A stretch of 53,262 nt of DNA, taken from positions 1-53,262 of the forward strand of contig NZ_SDIF01000042.1 in assembly GCF_004122735.1 (NCBI RefSeq), written 5' to 3'. The notes below the pieces were generated by a model. The model was not told where the DNA came from, made no database searches, and saw nothing but the letters and a program-made list of their open reading frames with translations. The position numbers and the translations under genes were made by a program. Shown here piece after piece: positions 15,069-23,275 of this stretch (position 1 is its first letter; each line of letters begins with the position of its first letter). The DNA is from Streptomyces sioyaensis (lineage in GTDB: Bacteria > Actinomycetota > Actinomycetes > Streptomycetales > Streptomycetaceae).

Positions 15069-16109
15069 GGCGAAGGCGACGCAGGAGGCCGCGGGCGCCG
15101 CGACGGATCCGGTGCGGGCGGGGATGCCGGTCGCCGGGTCGACGGTGAACCAGGTGACGTCGCCGGAGCGCTCGTTGGCGGCGTACAGATGCCGGCCGCC
15201 GGGGTGCATCGCCAGGTCCCGGGGCCAGTGGCCGCCGCAGGGGACGGTGGTGACGAGGGCTGCGGCAACGCCGTCGAGGGCGAGGACGGAGAGGCTGTCG
15301 TGGCCCCGGTTGGCGGCCCAGGCGAACCGGCCGTCCGGGGAGACGACCAGTCCGGAGGGGAAGGTGCCGTCCGTGGCGGCGCCGTCCGGCAGCAGGCCCG
15401 TCTCCGCCACCGGCGTCAGCGCACCGGTGCCGGCGTCCCACCGGCAGACGGTCACCATCGGAGCCAGCTCATGGATGACGTAGGCGAGGTCGCCGCGCGG
15501 GTGGAAGGCGAGGTGGCGCGGGCCGCTGCCGGGCCGCAGCCGGGTCTCGCCGCGTACGGTCAGCGCCCCGTCGGCAGCGGCCAGGGTGCAGCTGCGGACC
15601 GAGTCGGTGCCCAGGTCGACGCTGAGCAGCCAGCGGCCGCTGGGGTCGGGCAGCACGGCATGGGCGTGCGGGCCCTCCTGGCGGTCGGTCCGCGGGCCGC
15701 TGCCCTCGTGGGCGAGCACGGTGGCGGGGCCGGCCGGTGTCCCGTCGTCCCGTACCGGGAGCGTACTGACGCTGCCGGAGCTGTAGTTGGCGGTGACGAG
15801 ATGGCCCGCGGCCAGGGTGAGATGGGTGGGGTCGGCGCCCTGGACGGGCACAGCGGGGGTGAGCAGTTCGGGTCCGCCGGGGGTGAGCGCGAAGGCGGCC
15901 GCGGCGCCGTCCGGGGTCTCGCTGACCGCGTAGAGGTACCGGCCGTCGGGACTCGGCACCAGGTAGGAGGGGTTGGGGACGGCATCGGTGGAGTGCAGCG
16001 GAGTCAGGGCGCCGGACTCCGGGTCCACGGCCGCGGTGGTGATGCCCAGGCCGCCCGCCGAGGTGAACGATCCGATGTACGCCCGTAGTCCGCTGTCGCC
16101 CGTCGCCAC
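15066..16109 (-). CDS. Lactonase-family seven-bladed beta-propeller (6-phosphogluconolactonase-like)
   Basis: A 347-residue cytosolic propeller of the YbhE/6-phosphogluconolactonase-like lactonase family (PF10282 type). Repeated blade signatures are clear: VPNPSYLVPSPDGRYLYAVSE, ADPTHLTLAAGHLVTANYSSGSVS, GPHAHAVLPDPSGRWLLSVDLG, GPRHLAFHPRGDLAYVIHEL, FPSGLVVSPDGRFAWAANRGHDS and GGHWPRDLAMHPGGRHLYAANERSG. In some members the enzyme hydrolyses 6-phosphogluconolactone; many are uncharacterised. GTG start at 16107-16109 with AAGGGTGGAG upstream. No pentose-phosphate genes adjoin it, so the substrate is open. Confidence 0.85.
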   Translation of the reverse strand: MATGDSGLRAYIGSFTSAGGLGITTAAVDPESGALTPLHSTDAVPNPSYLVPSPDGRYLYAVSETPDGAAAAFALTPGGPELLTPAVPVQGADPTHLTLAAGHLVTANYSSGSVSTLPVRDDGTPAGPATVLAHEGSGPRTDRQEGPHAHAVLPDPSGRWLLSVDLGTDSVRSCTLAAADGALTVRGETRLRPGSGPRHLAFHPRGDLAYVIHELAPMVTVCRWDAGTGALTPVAETGLLPDGAATDGTFPSGLVVSPDGRFAWAANRGHDSLSVLALDGVAAALVTTVPCGGHWPRDLAMHPGGRHLYAANERSGDVTWFTVDPATGIPARTGSVAAPAASCVAFA

Positions 16110-16241
16110 GGCTCCACCCTTCGTCCGCCTGCCCGTTGAGGTGCTCGGGCGACGCTAACAGGCACGGACGGCGCGGCCGGGGCGATGACCGGTTCCGCCC
16201 ACGGGCGCGCGCCGCCGTATGAGCGGGACCGTGGCCGTGGA

Positions 16242-17750
16242 TCAGGCGTCGACCAACGGGGAGCGCGGGGAGCTGCGCAGGGGTGTGGAGAGTTCGGCCA
16301 GCGCCCGCTCCAGGCCGTGCAGATGCATCAGCGCGGGTTCCGCCTCGGGAGGGTGCGCCACGGACACCGTGGCGGCGGCCGCGTCGCCCGGCAGCTGTGG
16401 GGTGGTGAGTGCCTCGACGGCGGCCTCCACCCGCCGGCAGGCCGCAGTGAGCCGCGCGTCGTGGGAGGCCTCCGGGTCGGCGGCGACCGCAGCCAGCCCG
16501 CGCACCTCACGGGCGCAGTCGTCGAGCAGGGCGAGCACCTGGCGGGCCCGCGCCTTGCGGGCACGCAGCGGGCTCAGGGGGTGCACGAGCGGGGCGAGGG
16601 AGAGCCGCACCCTGCTCAGCAGGGGCTCCAGTGCGGCGACGTGCGGGGTGGGGTCGGCGGTCCGGGAGCCCGCGAGGCGGGCGGCGGCCTCGGCGGTGCA
16701 GAGGTGCACACAGCGCAGGGCGCGCTGGATCCAGGCATCGGTGGTCGCGTGGGTGGTGACGGGTAGCACGCAGAGCACGGCGAGCGCGGCGCCGAGCGCC
16801 CCGACACCGGTCTCCGCGAGGCGCAGCGCGAGCAGCGCGGGATCCAGCACCCCCAGGAGCCCGTACAGCAGCCCGGCCAGCAGCGTCACCGCGAGCATCA
16901 TCCAGGTGTAGGACACCGCCGCCGTGTAGAAGATCCCGAAGACGCTGACCGCGAGCAGGGCCACCGTGGGGACGACGGCGCCGTGCAGCGGGACGGCGAC
17001 GAGCAGTCCGAGGGCGATGCCGAGCACCGTGCCCAGGGCCCGGCGGAAGCCCCGGACCAGGGTTTCGCCGCGCGAGGCGGTGTTGACGAAGATCCACCAT
17101 GTGGCGCCGACGGCCCAGTACCAGCGCTGGTCGGAGAGCAGCTGGCCGGCCACGAGGGCGAAGGTGGCGCCGGCGGTCGCCTGGATCGCCTGGCGGGTGG
17201 TCGTCCGGGCGAGCCCACGGCCCCCCGGCGGGGCGGGTACGGCAGCCGGGGACAGCCGGCGCTCGTAGCACCAGAGGCCGAAACGGACGGTGGAGGAGAC
17301 GAGCAGGGCGAGGGTGACCGCGGCGTACAGCTCGGGCAGCCGGCCCGGCTCGGTGTGCAGGAACTGCGCCGCGAAGAACGTCATGAACGCGAAGACGCCC
17401 AGGGCGTGCCCCCGCGGCCCCCACCTGCGGGCGTAGACCCCGGCACCGACCACGGCGAGGAAGACCGTGTCGCGGGTCACCGGGTGGTCGTGCAGCACCG
17501 CCGCGGCGGCGAGCACCGGGAAGCCGACGGCGGGCAGCAGTGCCGTGGTGACCAGCTGGCCGCGGACCGTCGCGTCGGTGACCGTGAAGAGGGCGAGCAG
17601 TGCCGCCAGCCCGCCGGTGACGGCGCCGACGAGCGAGTGACCGGCGAGACCGCACACGGTGACCGCCAGGCCGATGCCGAGGACGGCCCGCACGGCGCCG
17701 CGCAGCCGCAGCCGCCCCGGATCCGGAGCCACGAACACCCTCTTCAGCAC
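16242..17750 (-). CDS. FUSC-family membrane protein
   Basis: A 502-residue inner-membrane protein of the FUSC (fusaric-acid-resistance/aromatic-acid efflux-like) family. Two clusters of hydrophobic segments (about residues 15-165 and 190-330) flank a cytosolic loop and precede a soluble helical C-terminus (about 335-502). The second half has the family hallmark YWAVGATWWIFVNTASRGETLVRGFRRALGTVLG. GTG start at 17748-17750 with GAAGGGG upstream. It is divergent from an Lrp-type regulator across a 324-bp region holding repeated CCATTGG motifs, so Lrp-type control of an aromatic- or amino-acid-linked exporter is likely. Substrate unknown. Confidence 0.85.
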   Translation of the reverse strand: MLKRVFVAPDPGRLRLRGAVRAVLGIGLAVTVCGLAGHSLVGAVTGGLAALLALFTVTDATVRGQLVTTALLPAVGFPVLAAAAVLHDHPVTRDTVFLAVVGAGVYARRWGPRGHALGVFAFMTFFAAQFLHTEPGRLPELYAAVTLALLVSSTVRFGLWCYERRLSPAAVPAPPGGRGLARTTTRQAIQATAGATFALVAGQLLSDQRWYWAVGATWWIFVNTASRGETLVRGFRRALGTVLGIALGLLVAVPLHGAVVPTVALLAVSVFGIFYTAAVSYTWMMLAVTLLAGLLYGLLGVLDPALLALRLAETGVGALGAALAVLCVLPVTTHATTDAWIQRALRCVHLCTAEAAARLAGSRTADPTPHVAALEPLLSRVRLSLAPLVHPLSPLRARKARARQVLALLDDCAREVRGLAAVAADPEASHDARLTAACRRVEAAVEALTTPQLPGDAAAATVSVAHPPEAEPALMHLHGLERALAELSTPLRSSPRSPLVDA

Positions 17751-17862
17751 GGCTTTTGCCCCTTCGACGGTTCGGCATGAAAAAGGCGCCGCGGAGTCCG
17801 CAGCGCCATCGACGGGGACATCAGAGCATCACCACGACACCTTGCTCAACAGGGGCTGGAAT

Positions 17863-18031
17863 CGCTGTGCCATTGGTATAGCGTGCGCCGCTTCCGCCGG
17901 GCCAGAAGGGGGCCATTGGGCGGGAGTGCGGCCATCGGCGGCCTCTCCCCGCGGATCCGCACCAGGCGGCCGGGACGGACGGAAGCAGGACCACTGGCCC
18001 GGCCATCACCCACATCTCTGAGCCATTGGTA
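17863..18031. promoter_or_regulatory. Lrp-type operator region with three CCATTGG cores
   Basis: The 324-bp FUSC/Lrp intergenic region holds CCATTGG at 17870-17876, 17913-17919 and 18023-18029. The first core is the centre of a 21-bp imperfect palindrome at 17863-17883 (arms CGCT...AGCG, 8 of 10 pairs match). The first and third share the 10-mer GCCATTGGTA. Lrp/AsnC proteins bind several such degenerate dyads and wrap DNA, so these are good candidates for the binding sites of the adjacent regulator. Confidence 0.6.
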
Positions 18032-18074
18032 GCGTCATCAGCAGATTTCGCCGACCGTGAGGAGCCCTGGGGCC

Positions 18075-18554
18075 ATGGCCGTGGATGCGCTGGACGCCAA
18101 GATCCTTCGGCTGCTGCTGGAGCAGCCGCGCACCAGCGTGCGGGAGTACGCGCGCCTCCTCGGGGTCGCCCGGGGAACGGTGCAGGCGCGCCTGGACCGT
18201 CTCGAACGGGACGGTGTGATCACCGCGTACAGCCCCCGGCTGTCCCCGGCCGCGCTCGACCACCCCGTTCTGGCCTTCGTCCACATCGAGGTCACCCAGG
18301 GGCATCTGGAGGAGGTGGCCGACGCACTGGCGGAGGTGCCGCAGATCATCGAGGCGTTCTCGACGACCGGCGGCGGGGACCTGCTGACCCGGGTGGTGGC
18401 CCGGGACGCGGCACATCTGGAGGATGTGATCCAGCAGCTGATCAGCATGCCGGGCGTGGTCCGCACCCGTACGGAGGTGGCACTGCGCGAGCGGGTGCCG
18501 CACCGGATGCTGCCGTTGGTCGAGGCGGTGGGCGGCGCCGCCAGGTCGCGCTGA
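18075..18554 (+). CDS. Lrp/AsnC-family transcriptional regulator
   Basis: A 159-residue feast/famine regulator. The N-terminal winged HTH is at about 1-50 (LDAKILRLLLEQPRTSVREYARLLGVARGTVQARLDRLERDGVI) and the RAM ligand-binding/oligomerisation domain at about 65-145 (VLAFVHIEVTQGHLEEVADALAEVPQIIEAFSTTGGGDLLTRVVARD ... GVVRTRTEVAL). Start taken as the ATG at 18075 with GAGGAG 11 bases upstream; a GTG at 18057 adds six residues. Divergent from the FUSC gene, which is its probable target. Confidence 0.88.
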   Translation: MAVDALDAKILRLLLEQPRTSVREYARLLGVARGTVQARLDRLERDGVITAYSPRLSPAALDHPVLAFVHIEVTQGHLEEVADALAEVPQIIEAFSTTGGGDLLTRVVARDAAHLEDVIQQLISMPGVVRTRTEVALRERVPHRMLPLVEAVGGAARSR

Positions 18555-18735
18555 GGGGGCGGATGGGCCCGCTGCGCCGGCCGCCGCGTACGGGGACGGG
18601 CCCCACAGACGGCTTCGCACCGCACACAGCTTCGCCCCGTCGGCGGCCGGATGCCGGGCTTGCCGGGCATCGGCTGTCGACGGGGCGGTCATCGCCTGAG
18701 AAATCCGGCACTTACCGAAGGGTGCCGGTGTGCGC

Positions 18736-19818
18736 TCAGTTCAGGCCGAGGGACTTGCACTGCGCGCTGAGGCCGTCGGCGCAGAGCAGGTCGGTGCGCA
18801 CGACGCCGTCGCGGACGACGGTGTCCTTCATGTTCTTCCTGGTGACGATCTGCGCCTTGAAGAGCTGAGCGGGGATACCGGACTTGCTCTTGCTCTGGGC
18901 GGTGGTCGAGGTGAGGGACGTGATGCTCTTCCCGCGCAGGAGGCGGAAGGCGATTTCGGCGGCGGTTTCGGCCTCCGGCCGGACTTCCTTGTAAATGGTG
19001 AAGGACTGAGTGCCGGCGACCAGCCGCTGCAGCGCGGGGAGTTCGGCGTCCTGACCGCCGAGCACCACATTCTTGATGCCGGCGGACTCAAGCGCCGCGG
19101 CGATGCCGCCCGCCATGCCGTCGTTGGCCGAGTAGACCGCGTCAAATCCCGCCGCTCCACGAGCGTCGATGAGGTCGCTCATCTCCTTCTTGGCCTTCGC
19201 CGCGGACCAGTCGGGGATGCTCTTCTCGTAAACAATCTTGTGGACCTTGCCGTCGAGGACCTGATGGGCGCCCTTCTTGTAGGACGGCGCATTCGGGTCG
19301 GTCGGCGAACCGTTCATCATGACGACGTCGGAGGCGGCCGCCTGCGAGCCGAGGGCGGCGAGAATTCCCTGCCCCTGGAGCCGGCCGATCTTCTCGTTGT
19401 CGTAGGAGACATAGGCCGCGACATCGCCCTCGGCGAGCCGGTCGTACGCGATGACCTTGACGCCCTTCTTCGCGGCCGAGTCCACCCAGCTCTTGGCCGC
19501 CTCGGCGTCGACCGGGTCCAGGATGATGACCTTGACGCCCTTCGTCACCAGGGCTTCGAACTGTCTCTTCTGGGCATCGACCTGCTGCTCGGCATTGTGG
19601 TAGTCGACTTTGCATTCGAGGCAGAGGGACCCAATGCGTGCCGAAATGATACGGCGGTCGAACTTCTCGTAGCGGGCCGCTTTGTTTTCCGGGAGCAGCA
19701 GACCGATGGTGTCTTTGCCCGCACCGGCATCCTGATGATCACTTCCGCAGGCCGCCAAGGGCGCTGCGAGCGAAAGCGCCATCGCGCCGGTGAGGGCGCG
19801 CCGCATTATTACATTCAT
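18736..19818 (-). CDS. Sugar ABC transporter substrate-binding lipoprotein (XylF/ChvE-like)
   Basis: A 360-residue periplasmic-binding-protein-like lipoprotein. The signal peptide has a lipobox LAAC with Cys24. Cluster-B sugar-binding features follow: DTIGLLLPENKAARYEKFDR, VKVIILDPVDAEAAKSWVDSAAKKGVKVIAYDRL, YVSYDNEKIGRLQG, FDAVYSANDGMAGGIAAALESAG and VVLGGQDAELPALQRLVAGTQSFTIYK, which is strongly xylose/monosaccharide type. Start is the ATG at 19816-19818 behind GGAGG. No ABC ATPase or permease gene is adjacent, so it is an orphan binding protein, supplying a transporter elsewhere or acting as a sensor. Confidence 0.88.
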   Translation of the reverse strand: MNVIMRRALTGAMALSLAAPLAACGSDHQDAGAGKDTIGLLLPENKAARYEKFDRRIISARIGSLCLECKVDYHNAEQQVDAQKRQFEALVTKGVKVIILDPVDAEAAKSWVDSAAKKGVKVIAYDRLAEGDVAAYVSYDNEKIGRLQGQGILAALGSQAAASDVVMMNGSPTDPNAPSYKKGAHQVLDGKVHKIVYEKSIPDWSAAKAKKEMSDLIDARGAAGFDAVYSANDGMAGGIAAALESAGIKNVVLGGQDAELPALQRLVAGTQSFTIYKEVRPEAETAAEIAFRLLRGKSITSLTSTTAQSKSKSGIPAQLFKAQIVTRKNMKDTVVRDGVVRTDLLCADGLSAQCKSLGLN

Positions 19819-20499
19819 TCCCGGTACCTCCAAAGGGGCCTCCTGACCGGCCCAGAACTGCTGAAGTGAACGTCACCCACGGCGCTTTCGTCAAGAATCG
19901 AACCAACAATGATATGAAAGCGAGTTGTGATGTCGCTCTCTGAAGAGGCGTCACTCGGCGGGCGTTCCGGACAGTCCCGAAACGTTCAGTTCGTTCCGTA
20001 TCGCTCCGGAAATTCCGGTTACGGCTGTGTCATGCGATCCGGGTCACGGCAGCGGCGACACGGCAGGTCGGGCGGCTCCCGGGCGCTCCTGCACAGGTCA
20101 ATCAGGGGCTGGCGGAGGTTGGTTGTGCAGCGGCTGTCGCGCGGCGACGTCCGCCGCGGGCGCGGATTCGGCCCGCGCCCTGCTTGCCGGACTAAGAGAA
20201 GCGAGGGGAAGAGAAGGGAAATGGGTGCTGGGCGCAGCTTTCCCGGGGCAGCGCGGCGCCGGTGCGGGCGCGGACCGCGCACCGAAGTGGCAGTCCGCGG
20301 CGCACCGGCGACGACCGCGGCGAATTTTCCCGCTCCGCAACCAAATACGGTGGGGATTATGGGGAATCCCTGGGAATCTCTTTAGCTTGATTCCGCGCCG
20401 ATCGGCCGGGCCGGAAAGCCTCCCGGATTGACCGGACCGGAAAGCCGCGCGGATTCCGGGTGCAGAACGCAGGTGACAAACAGGGGTCCGCGAAAGCGG
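19819..20499. other. 681-bp gene-free region
   Basis: No ORF here has convincing codon use. It begins with a comparatively AT-rich stretch (19860-19930) that probably carries the promoter of the lipoprotein gene. A perfect 13-bp palindrome CCGGAAATTCCGG lies at 20006-20018, flanked by CCGTA/TACGG (19996-20000 and 20020-20024). Near 20411-20460 the element CCGGAAAGCC...CGGATT occurs twice in direct orientation. Roles unknown. Confidence 0.5.
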
Positions 20500-21369
20500 T
20501 CAGCTCACCCACTGGGCCGTGAGGCCGAGCACCGCCGAGCCGTCCAGGTCGGCGAGCTTGGTGCCGGTGAAGCCGCGCGCCCAGTCCGACGTGTGGATCC
20601 GGAACGCGGGCCGGTCCGCGGTGAGGGCCTCCAGCACGGCCTCGGCAGCCTCGGCCGGGGACTGTGCGCCGTTGAGGAACTGCGCGGTGGTGCGGTCCAG
20701 GTAGGCCTGCAGCGGCTTCGCGTACGGGCCCGCGGCGTCGACCTCGGCCTGCAGATCGACCCCGATGTTGTTGACGAACTCGGTGGCCACGGCGCCCGGT
20801 TCGACGACGGACACGGACACCCCGAGGGTGGCCGCGACCGGCGCCAGGCTCTCCATGTAGCCCTCGACGGCGAACTTGGCCGCGCAGTATGCCTCGTTGA
20901 AGGGCTGACCGACGACTCCGCCGACGCTGGTGACGGTGATCAGACGGCCGCCGGCCGCGCGCAGATGCGGCAGCGCCGCCTTCGACACATGCAGCACGCC
21001 GAAGAAGTTGACCTCCATGACCGCGCGGACATCGGCCACCGACTCGTTCTCCAGGGTGCCGAGGTGCCCGGCACCGGCGTTGTTGATCACCGCGTCCAGC
21101 CGGCCATGGTCGGCGATCACCCCGCTGACCGCGGCGGCGACGGAGGCCTCGTCGGTGACGTCGAGCTGCCGGACATCGAGCTCCACCCCCGCCTCGGCGG
21201 CGGCCGCGCGCAGCGCCCCCGCGCGGCCGGTGTCCCGCAGCGTCGCCACGACCTGCCAGCCGGCCCGCGCGGCGGCGATCGCCGCGGCCAGGCCGATACC
21301 GGAGGACGTACCGGTGATCAGAGCAACCTTGGGAGCGGTGGAAGACGAGGTGGACGAGGTGGAAGTCAT
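20500..21369 (-). CDS. Short-chain dehydrogenase/reductase (classical SDR)
   Basis: A 289-residue classical SDR that oxidises or reduces an alcohol/carbonyl with NAD(P)(H). Cofactor motif TGTSSGIG is at 19-26, INNAGAGH near 96-103, catalytic Ser149, Tyr162 and Lys166 (YCAAK). The Arg after the second strand (LRD at about 45) favours NADP. Start ATG at 21367-21369 with GAAAGG upstream. Divergent from a MarR-type regulator, with a strong inverted repeat between the two genes. Substrate unknown. Confidence 0.9.
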   Translation of the reverse strand: MTSTSSTSSSTAPKVALITGTSSGIGLAAAIAAARAGWQVVATLRDTGRAGALRAAAAEAGVELDVRQLDVTDEASVAAAVSGVIADHGRLDAVINNAGAGHLGTLENESVADVRAVMEVNFFGVLHVSKAALPHLRAAGGRLITVTSVGGVVGQPFNEAYCAAKFAVEGYMESLAPVAATLGVSVSVVEPGAVATEFVNNIGVDLQAEVDAAGPYAKPLQAYLDRTTAQFLNGAQSPAEAAEAVLEALTADRPAFRIHTSDWARGFTGTKLADLDGSAVLGLTAQWVS

Positions 21370-21410
21370 GGTGGTGGGGCCTTTCGGTCTGCTGCGAGGA
21401 GCAAATTAAG

Positions 21411-21452
21411 TGCGTGTACACACACCATAGACATTATGTGTGCGTACACGCA
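21411..21452. promoter_or_regulatory. MarR operator: 15-bp inverted repeat
   Basis: TGCGTGTACACACAC (21411-21425) and GTGTGCGTACACGCA (21438-21452) are inverted repeats matching at 14 of 15 positions around a 12-nt AT-rich spacer. The element occupies the whole SDR/MarR promoter region and ends 18 bases before the MarR start. It fits a dimeric MarR repressor controlling itself and the SDR gene. Confidence 0.8.
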
Positions 21453-21470
21453 AACGGTAGTCTTGCCCGC

Positions 21471-21935
21471 ATGGCGAAGAGGAAGCTCACCCAGACCGAG
21501 ATGCCGGCGGCCGATCACGCCTTCTACGGGCTGGTCTGGGCCGGGACCGTGTTGACCGAACGCGTGGACCGCGCCCTGAGCAAGGCCCATGACCTGCCGG
21601 TCTCCTGGTTCGAGGTGATGCTCTGGCTCGCCTCCAGCCCGGACCCGGTCCCGGCCTCCGTGCTCGGCAACAGCACCATGCTCAGCCGCAGCCAGGTCTC
21701 CCGCGTGGTCGATGCCCTGCAGAGCCGTGGGCTGGTCGTCCGCACCCCCTCGGCGCGTGACGCACGCTCCGTCGAGGTGTCGCTCACGCCGGAGGGCCAT
21801 CAGCTCTTCCAGGAGGCCGATGCCACCCGCCGCAGCTGCCTGGCACCGGTGTTCACCGACCTCCTCGACGAGGAGGACCTCGAAGCGCTGAGCACGGTGT
21901 GGAAGAAGCTCAAGGCCAATAAGGGCGGCCAGTAA
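21471..21935 (+). CDS. MarR-family transcriptional regulator
   Basis: A 154-residue MarR-type winged-helix regulator: helical N-terminus, HTH in the middle (VPASVLGNSTMLSRSQVSRVVDALQSRGLVVRT), wing PSARDARSVEVSLTPEGHQLF, and a dimerising C-terminal helix. The start at 21471 (MAKRKLTQTEM) lacks a Shine-Dalgarno sequence and lies only 18 bases after the operator, so a leaderless or near-leaderless transcript is possible. An in-frame ATG at 21414 lies inside the operator and is rejected. Likely target: the divergent SDR gene. Confidence 0.85.
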   Translation: MAKRKLTQTEMPAADHAFYGLVWAGTVLTERVDRALSKAHDLPVSWFEVMLWLASSPDPVPASVLGNSTMLSRSQVSRVVDALQSRGLVVRTPSARDARSVEVSLTPEGHQLFQEADATRRSCLAPVFTDLLDEEDLEALSTVWKKLKANKGGQ

Positions 21936-21937
21936 GG

Positions 21938-21955
21938 ACGGCCAGGACGGGCCGT
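21938..21955. terminator. Short hairpin between convergent MarR and PucR genes
   Basis: ACGGCC (21938-21943) and GGCCGT (21950-21955) form a 6-bp GC stem with a 6-nt loop directly after the MarR stop. Weak terminator candidate. Confidence 0.4.
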
Positions 21956-21996
21956 AGGGCGGGTTCCGCGAAGACCCCCGCTGACCGCCGAGCGTC

Positions 21997-23163
21997 TCAG
22001 GGGCCGATCGTGCGGGCGATGTCCAGAGTGAGCCGCTGCCAGGGATCCCGTGGGTCGCGCAGGGTGAGCTCGGCTATGCGGCGCAGCCGGTAGCGCAGCG
22101 ACTGGGGGTGCAGGCCGAGGCTGCGGGCGGCGGCGTTCGCGGAGCCCGCATCGAGGTAGCTGGTCAGCGCTTCCCTGAGGTGGCCGCGGCCCGGCTGGAC
22201 GAGCGGGCCGAGGATCAGCCGGCTGATCTGCTCCGGGGCGGCGGCGGGGCGGCCGCCGAGCAGTGCCAGCACCTGGGCGTCCCCGTCCGTCAGGACCCGC
22301 GCGGGGTGGTGGGCGTGCGCGGGCGCGGTGTCCAGGGCATCGGCCGCGAGCCGGTAGGCGGCGGCGATCCGGTCCTGGCTCTCCCCCGAGATCGCACAGC
22401 CGCGCAGGCCCCGCTCCCGCAGCGCCTCCGGCGCGGCCCCGCCGGCCGCCGCCGGCAGCAGCAGGACGAGGCGGGAGCCGCGGACCGTCGCCAGCGAGGT
22501 GGCGTCGTGGCCGTGTCCGTCGAGCGCGGCCAGCAGCCCGAGAGCCGCCTCCTGGGTCACCACCGGACCGTCCGCCTCGACCGGCTCCGCCACCAACAGG
22601 CAGTACGGGTCCGGGAGTTGACTGCCCAGCCGGGCCGCCCGCGCGGTCAGGGCACCGGCCGAGGCATGCCGGCCGGCGAGCAGATCGTCGAGGAGCAGCC
22701 GCAGCGCCCGGTCGCGGTCCGCGGCGAGGTCGTCGCTGGTGGCGGTGTACGCCGTGGCCATCTCCTCGGCGAGGGTGTCCAGGGTGGTCAGGGCCATGCG
22801 GACGAGCGCGAAGGCGTCCGGTACGGCCGGCGCCGGCGTGCAGGCCGCGACCTCGTCCGTGAGGACCGTCGCCGCGACCCGGTAGGCCCGCAGGACCGCC
22901 TGCACCGGGCGGCCGTCGGCGGCCCGCGCCGCCGCGATCCCACGGAACCGCCGCAGATCGGCCGGGGTGAGGGCGCCGTCGGTGGCCCACAGCTGGAGCA
23001 TCCGCTCCAGCGCCCAGGCGGCGATGGCCCGCACCTCGTGGAGCCGGCTGTCGTCGAGGGCGGCGTAGGCCGGTACCTGCGCGCGCACCGCGGTGACGAT
23101 CGAGGCGGCCACGCGCGGGGAGGCGGTCAGCTGCTGCCGGATGCGCTCCCGTTCCTTCATCAC
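21997..23163 (-). CDS. PucR/CdaR-type transcriptional regulator
   Basis: A 388-residue regulator with a helical N-terminal half (about 1-160), a GGDEF-like degenerate middle region, and a C-terminal PucR-type HTH (about 320-385: LREALTSYLDAGSANAAARSLGLHPQSLRYRLRRIAELT). PucR-like proteins usually activate genes for catabolism of nitrogen or hydroxyacid compounds. It is divergent, across 112 bp, from the FMN-dependent 2-hydroxyacid oxidase/D-2-hydroxyacid dehydrogenase pair, which is the likely target. The CdaR comparison (glycerate/glucarate sensing) is attractive given those neighbours, but the ligand is unproven. Confidence 0.85.
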   Translation of the reverse strand: MMKERERIRQQLTASPRVAASIVTAVRAQVPAYAALDDSRLHEVRAIAAWALERMLQLWATDGALTPADLRRFRGIAAARAADGRPVQAVLRAYRVAATVLTDEVAACTPAPAVPDAFALVRMALTTLDTLAEEMATAYTATSDDLAADRDRALRLLLDDLLAGRHASAGALTARAARLGSQLPDPYCLLVAEPVEADGPVVTQEAALGLLAALDGHGHDATSLATVRGSRLVLLLPAAAGGAAPEALRERGLRGCAISGESQDRIAAAYRLAADALDTAPAHAHHPARVLTDGDAQVLALLGGRPAAAPEQISRLILGPLVQPGRGHLREALTSYLDAGSANAAARSLGLHPQSLRYRLRRIAELTLRDPRDPWQRLTLDIARTIGP

Positions 23164-23275
23164 AGGGTGATGATGTCAGCCGCGCGTTGTGCGCACGGTG
23201 GTGGACGGGCCTTGTCACTGTCGCCAGGATCTCGGTGAGCATGCGGTTTCAGCGAACGAGAGGCGGGACGTACGG

